Assembly (NCBI RefSeq): GCF_000466965.1
Contig: NZ_BATB01000033.1
Location: 1 to 39,568, forward strand
Reading direction: 5' to 3'
Source of the DNA: Limimaricola cinnabarinus LL-001
GTDB lineage: Bacteria > Pseudomonadota > Alphaproteobacteria > Rhodobacterales > Rhodobacteraceae
DNA: 39,568 nucleotides
The notes beneath the pieces were generated by a model. It had not been told where the DNA came from and did no database searches. It saw only the letters and a program-made list of their open reading frames with translations. Positions 37,392 to 39,568 of this stretch are shown here, piece after piece. Made by a program: the position numbers and the translations under genes. Numbering within the stretch: the stretch's first letter is position 1; each line of letters opens with the position of its first letter.

Positions 37392-37405
37392 GGCCGGGGC
37401 CGGCC
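37392..37405 (+). repeat. Small GC hairpin after the sugar-binding protein gene
   Basis: GGCCG (37392-37396) pairs with CGGCC (37401-37405) over a four-base loop, within the 71-bp gap before the permease. It is short, but it is the third case in this window of a GC-rich stem directly after a transporter binding-protein gene. Confidence 0.35.
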
Positions 37406-37444
37406 CGCCCCCCGCGTCCCACGTTCATCCCAGAAGGTTCAGCC

Positions 37445-38370
37445 ATGGCCCCGCTTCCGCCCTCCACCGCGCCCCGAGCGGCCCCGCGCTCGTGGTGGCG
37501 CCGCAACCAGATCGCCATCACCCCGTGGCTTTTCCTCGCGCCGGGCATCCTGTTCTTCGCGATCTACGTTCTGATCCCGGTGTTCCAGAGCTTCAACGTC
37601 TCGCTCTATGATTGGGACGGGCTCGGCGCGGCCGAATATGTGGGCCTGCGCAATTACGAGGAGATGTATTGGGACGATGCCTTCTACACCTCGCTCAGGA
37701 ACAACCTGATCTGGCTGGTGCTCTATCTTCTGGCGATCCCGGCGGGCCTCGCGATCGCGTTGTTCCTGAACCAGACCGTCACCGGCATCCGCATCTACAA
37801 ATCCCTGTTCTTCTTTCCCTTCGTGATCAGCCAGGTCGTCGTCGGCCTCGTCTTCAGCTGGTTCTACGACCCGTCCTTCGGGCTGTTGAACGTGATGCTG
37901 GGCTGGGTGGGCCTCGGGCCAGTCAACGTGCTGGGCGACGAGAGCTACGTCACCTACGGCATCATCGCCGCCGGCCTGTGGCCGCAGACTGCCTATTGCA
38001 TGATCCTCTATCTCACCGGCCTCAACGCCGTGGACCCCGAGCAGATCGAGGCGGGCCGCCTCGACAACGCCAAGGGCTTCCGGATGCTGTGGCACATCAT
38101 CCTGCCGCAGCTGCGCCCGGCCACCTTCATCGCCTTCGTGGTGACGATCATCGGCGCGCTGCGCTCGTTCGACCTCATCTCGATCATGACGGCGGGCGGA
38201 CCCTTCGGCCAGAGCCGGGTGCTCAGCTTCTACATGTTCGAGGTGGCGCTGTCCGAATACGGCTTCCGCATGGGTTACGGCGCGGCGATCGCGTGGTGCT
38301 GTTCCTGATCATGCTGGTCTTCATCACCTACTTCCTGTGGTCCATGTACCGCGACGAAAGGGGCCGCTGA
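37445..38370 (+). CDS. Sugar ABC transporter permease, MalF type (frameshifted near the 3' end)
   Basis: The reconstructed protein is about 308 aa with six membrane segments and the coupling loop EAGRLDNAKGFRMLWHIILP. The frame is lost near 38293, where a G is missing; GCGATCGCGGTGGTGCTG restores AAIAVVLFLIMLVFITYFLW and the short cytoplasmic end YRDERGR, with the stop one base before the next gene. As literally encoded it would lose the last helix. The start follows AAGG. It forms the membrane channel with the next permease. Confidence 0.82.
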
Positions 38371-38371
38371 C

Positions 38372-39220
38372 ATGTATCCCGCACCCATCGAGCGCGCCTC
38401 GCGCCCCGTCCAGTTCGCCTATCAGGCGCTCATTCCCATGGCCCTCGTGCTGTGGCTCCTGCCGCTCATCGCCGTCGCGGTCTTCTCGATCCGGCCCGAC
38501 GCCGATTTCGCCAACGCCAATTACTGGGGCTGGCCGTCGTCGTTCGAGGGCATCACCAACTACTCCAAGGTGTTCCTCGAAAGCGACATGCCGCGCTACC
38601 TGTGGAACTCGGTCCTGATTACCGTGCCCACGGTGATCGGCGCGGTGGCGCTGTCCTGCATGACCGGCTTCGCGCTCGGCATCTACAAGTTCAAGGCGAA
38701 CCTCTGGATCTTCTTTCTCTTCGTCGCGGGCAACTTCGTGCCGTTCCAGATCCTGATGGTCCCCGTCCGCGACCTCACGCTCGATCTCGGCCTCTACAAT
38801 ACCAAGACCGGTCTCGTGCTGTTCCACATCGCCTTCCAGACCGGATTCTGCACGCTGTTCATGCGCAACTTCATCCGCGCGCTGCCCTATGAGCTGATCG
38901 AGGCGGCACGGGTCGAGGGCGTGGCCGAATGGCGGATCTTCTGGTTCGTGGTGCTGCCCCTGATGAAGCCTGCCATCGCGGCGCTGGCTGTCCTCATCTT
39001 CACCTTCATCTGGAACGACTACTTCTGGGCCGTGGTGCTGACCCAAGGGGCCGAGAGCCAGCCGGTCACCGCCGGGATCACCTCATTCAACGCGCAGTAC
39101 CGCGCCGCCTACCACCTGATGAGCGCGGGCAGCATCGTCGCCGCCTTGCCGCCCGTCGCGATGTTCTTCCTGATGCAGCGGCACTTCATTGCCGGGCTGA
39201 CCCTCGGAGCCGTGAAATGA
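38372..39220 (+). CDS. Sugar ABC transporter permease, MalG type
   Basis: A 282-aa permease with six membrane segments. The coupling loop is EAARVEGVAEWRIFWFVVLP, and the protein ends FFLMQRHFIAGLTLGAVK, both typical of MalG-type CUT1 permeases. It starts one base after the stop of the partner permease with an AAAGGGG site within that gene's end. Its stop overlaps the start of the alpha-galactosidase gene (ATGA), so translation is coupled. Confidence 0.9.
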   Translation: MYPAPIERASRPVQFAYQALIPMALVLWLLPLIAVAVFSIRPDADFANANYWGWPSSFEGITNYSKVFLESDMPRYLWNSVLITVPTVIGAVALSCMTGFALGIYKFKANLWIFFLFVAGNFVPFQILMVPVRDLTLDLGLYNTKTGLVLFHIAFQTGFCTLFMRNFIRALPYELIEAARVEGVAEWRIFWFVVLPLMKPAIAALAVLIFTFIWNDYFWAVVLTQGAESQPVTAGITSFNAQYRAAYHLMSAGSIVAALPPVAMFFLMQRHFIAGLTLGAVK

Positions 39221-39568
39221 TGCAATGCTGGCGACTGGACAGCTTCGTCCAGACCCTCGTTCTCGCCTCATCCGACGCGCGCCTGCCGGTTGTCGTCTAC
39301 TGGGGCGCGCCGCTGCCGAAGGGGTGCGATCTCGACGCCATCGCCGAGACGGAGGCGCGCGACATCACCGGCGGCATGCTCGACGCCAACCCGCCCCTGT
39401 CGATCTGCCCCGAGGCGGATCGTGGTTTTCCGGGTCAGCCGGGGCTGAGCTTGCGCGACGCCGAGGGGCGCGTGCTGCGCCCCCGGCTGCGGCTCTCGGG
39501 CGTCGAGGAGGGGCGCGACGCGCTCACCGTCACCTGCGAGGCACGCGGATGCCGGGCTGCGCCACTGG
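39217..39568 (+). CDS. GH36 alpha-galactosidase, N-terminal part (runs off window)
   Basis: About 117 codons are visible from ATG at 39217 (or the adjacent ATG at 39220): MMQCWRLDSFVQTLVLASSD, LPVVVYWGAPLPKGCDL and LSICPEADRGFPGQPGLSLR. This matches the N-terminal beta-sandwich of family 36 alpha-galactosidases, which contains the WGxPLP and CPExxRGFxGQPG patterns. The enzyme cleaves terminal alpha-galactose from melibiose or raffinose-type sugars. It has no signal peptide, so it acts in the cytoplasm after uptake by the ABC transporter to which it is coupled. The catalytic barrel lies outside the window. Confidence 0.82.
   Translation, partial: MMQCWRLDSFVQTLVLASSDARLPVVVYWGAPLPKGCDLDAIAETEARDITGGMLDANPPLSICPEADRGFPGQPGLSLRDAEGRVLRPRLRLSGVEEGRDALTVTCEARGCRAAPL

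Overview
The window is GC-rich chromosomal DNA from an alphaproteobacterium, most likely a marine Rhodobacteraceae (Roseobacter-group) species. The basis is the codon bias, the very close resemblance of the L-cysteate sulfo-lyase to roseobacter CuyA, the abundance of ABC and TRAP transporters, and the mix of sulfonate, methylated-amine and sugar scavenging genes. No rRNA, tRNA, insertion sequence, phage gene, integrase or CRISPR array was seen.

Layout. (1) 1-2637, minus: start of etfB and a dimethylglycine/sarcosine dehydrogenase-like flavoprotein, facing a LysR regulator (2971-3987) across a control region with a good LysR-type dyad. (2) 4035-13205: a CuyR-like LysR regulator divergent from an eight-gene plus-strand operon: cuyA, DegT-family aminotransferase, Asp/Glu-type racemase, tauABC-like importer, hpsN-like sulfopropanediol dehydrogenase and a YeiH-type exporter. 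This is a sulfonate (cysteate/sulfolactate/DHPS) utilisation locus with an unusual gene set. (3) 13389-16222, minus: lectin-like secreted protein and two paralogous YHYH proteins; then 16811-17933, plus: a secreted intradiol-dioxygenase-like protein and a ferric-reductase-like membrane protein. (4) 18016-21741, minus: fused TAXI-TRAP permease and its receptor; 21850-23719, minus: AhpD-like protein and class III aminotransferase. (5) 23960-28211, minus: Csu-type (spore coat U) chaperone-usher fimbrial operon. (6) 28552-31281, minus: serine hydrolase and catalase. (7) 31575-32421, plus: Xre/RES toxin-antitoxin pair. (8) 32903-39568: Gfo/Idh/MocA dehydrogenase, IclR regulator with MalK/UgpC-type ATPase, and a divergent sugar ABC transporter followed by the start of a GH36 alpha-galactosidase, suggesting alpha-galactoside use.

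A striking property is that at least eleven genes are broken by indels, nearly all a single G or C in a short G/C run. They hit functionally unrelated genes, and one pair compensates within about 30 bp inside a TRAP permease. The reconstructed proteins look normal on either side of each break. I infer that most are sequence or assembly errors. Two deserve separate treatment: a five-base tandem expansion in the dehydrogenase gene and a chaperone lacking its second domain. For these genes I give the whole span and state the break point.

The best candidates for something undescribed are the cuyA-racemase-aminotransferase-hpsN operon and the secreted YHYH/lectin/dioxygenase/haem-membrane-protein locus, in which two proteins carry four copies of a Cys-His plus Tyr-His-Tyr-His motif.
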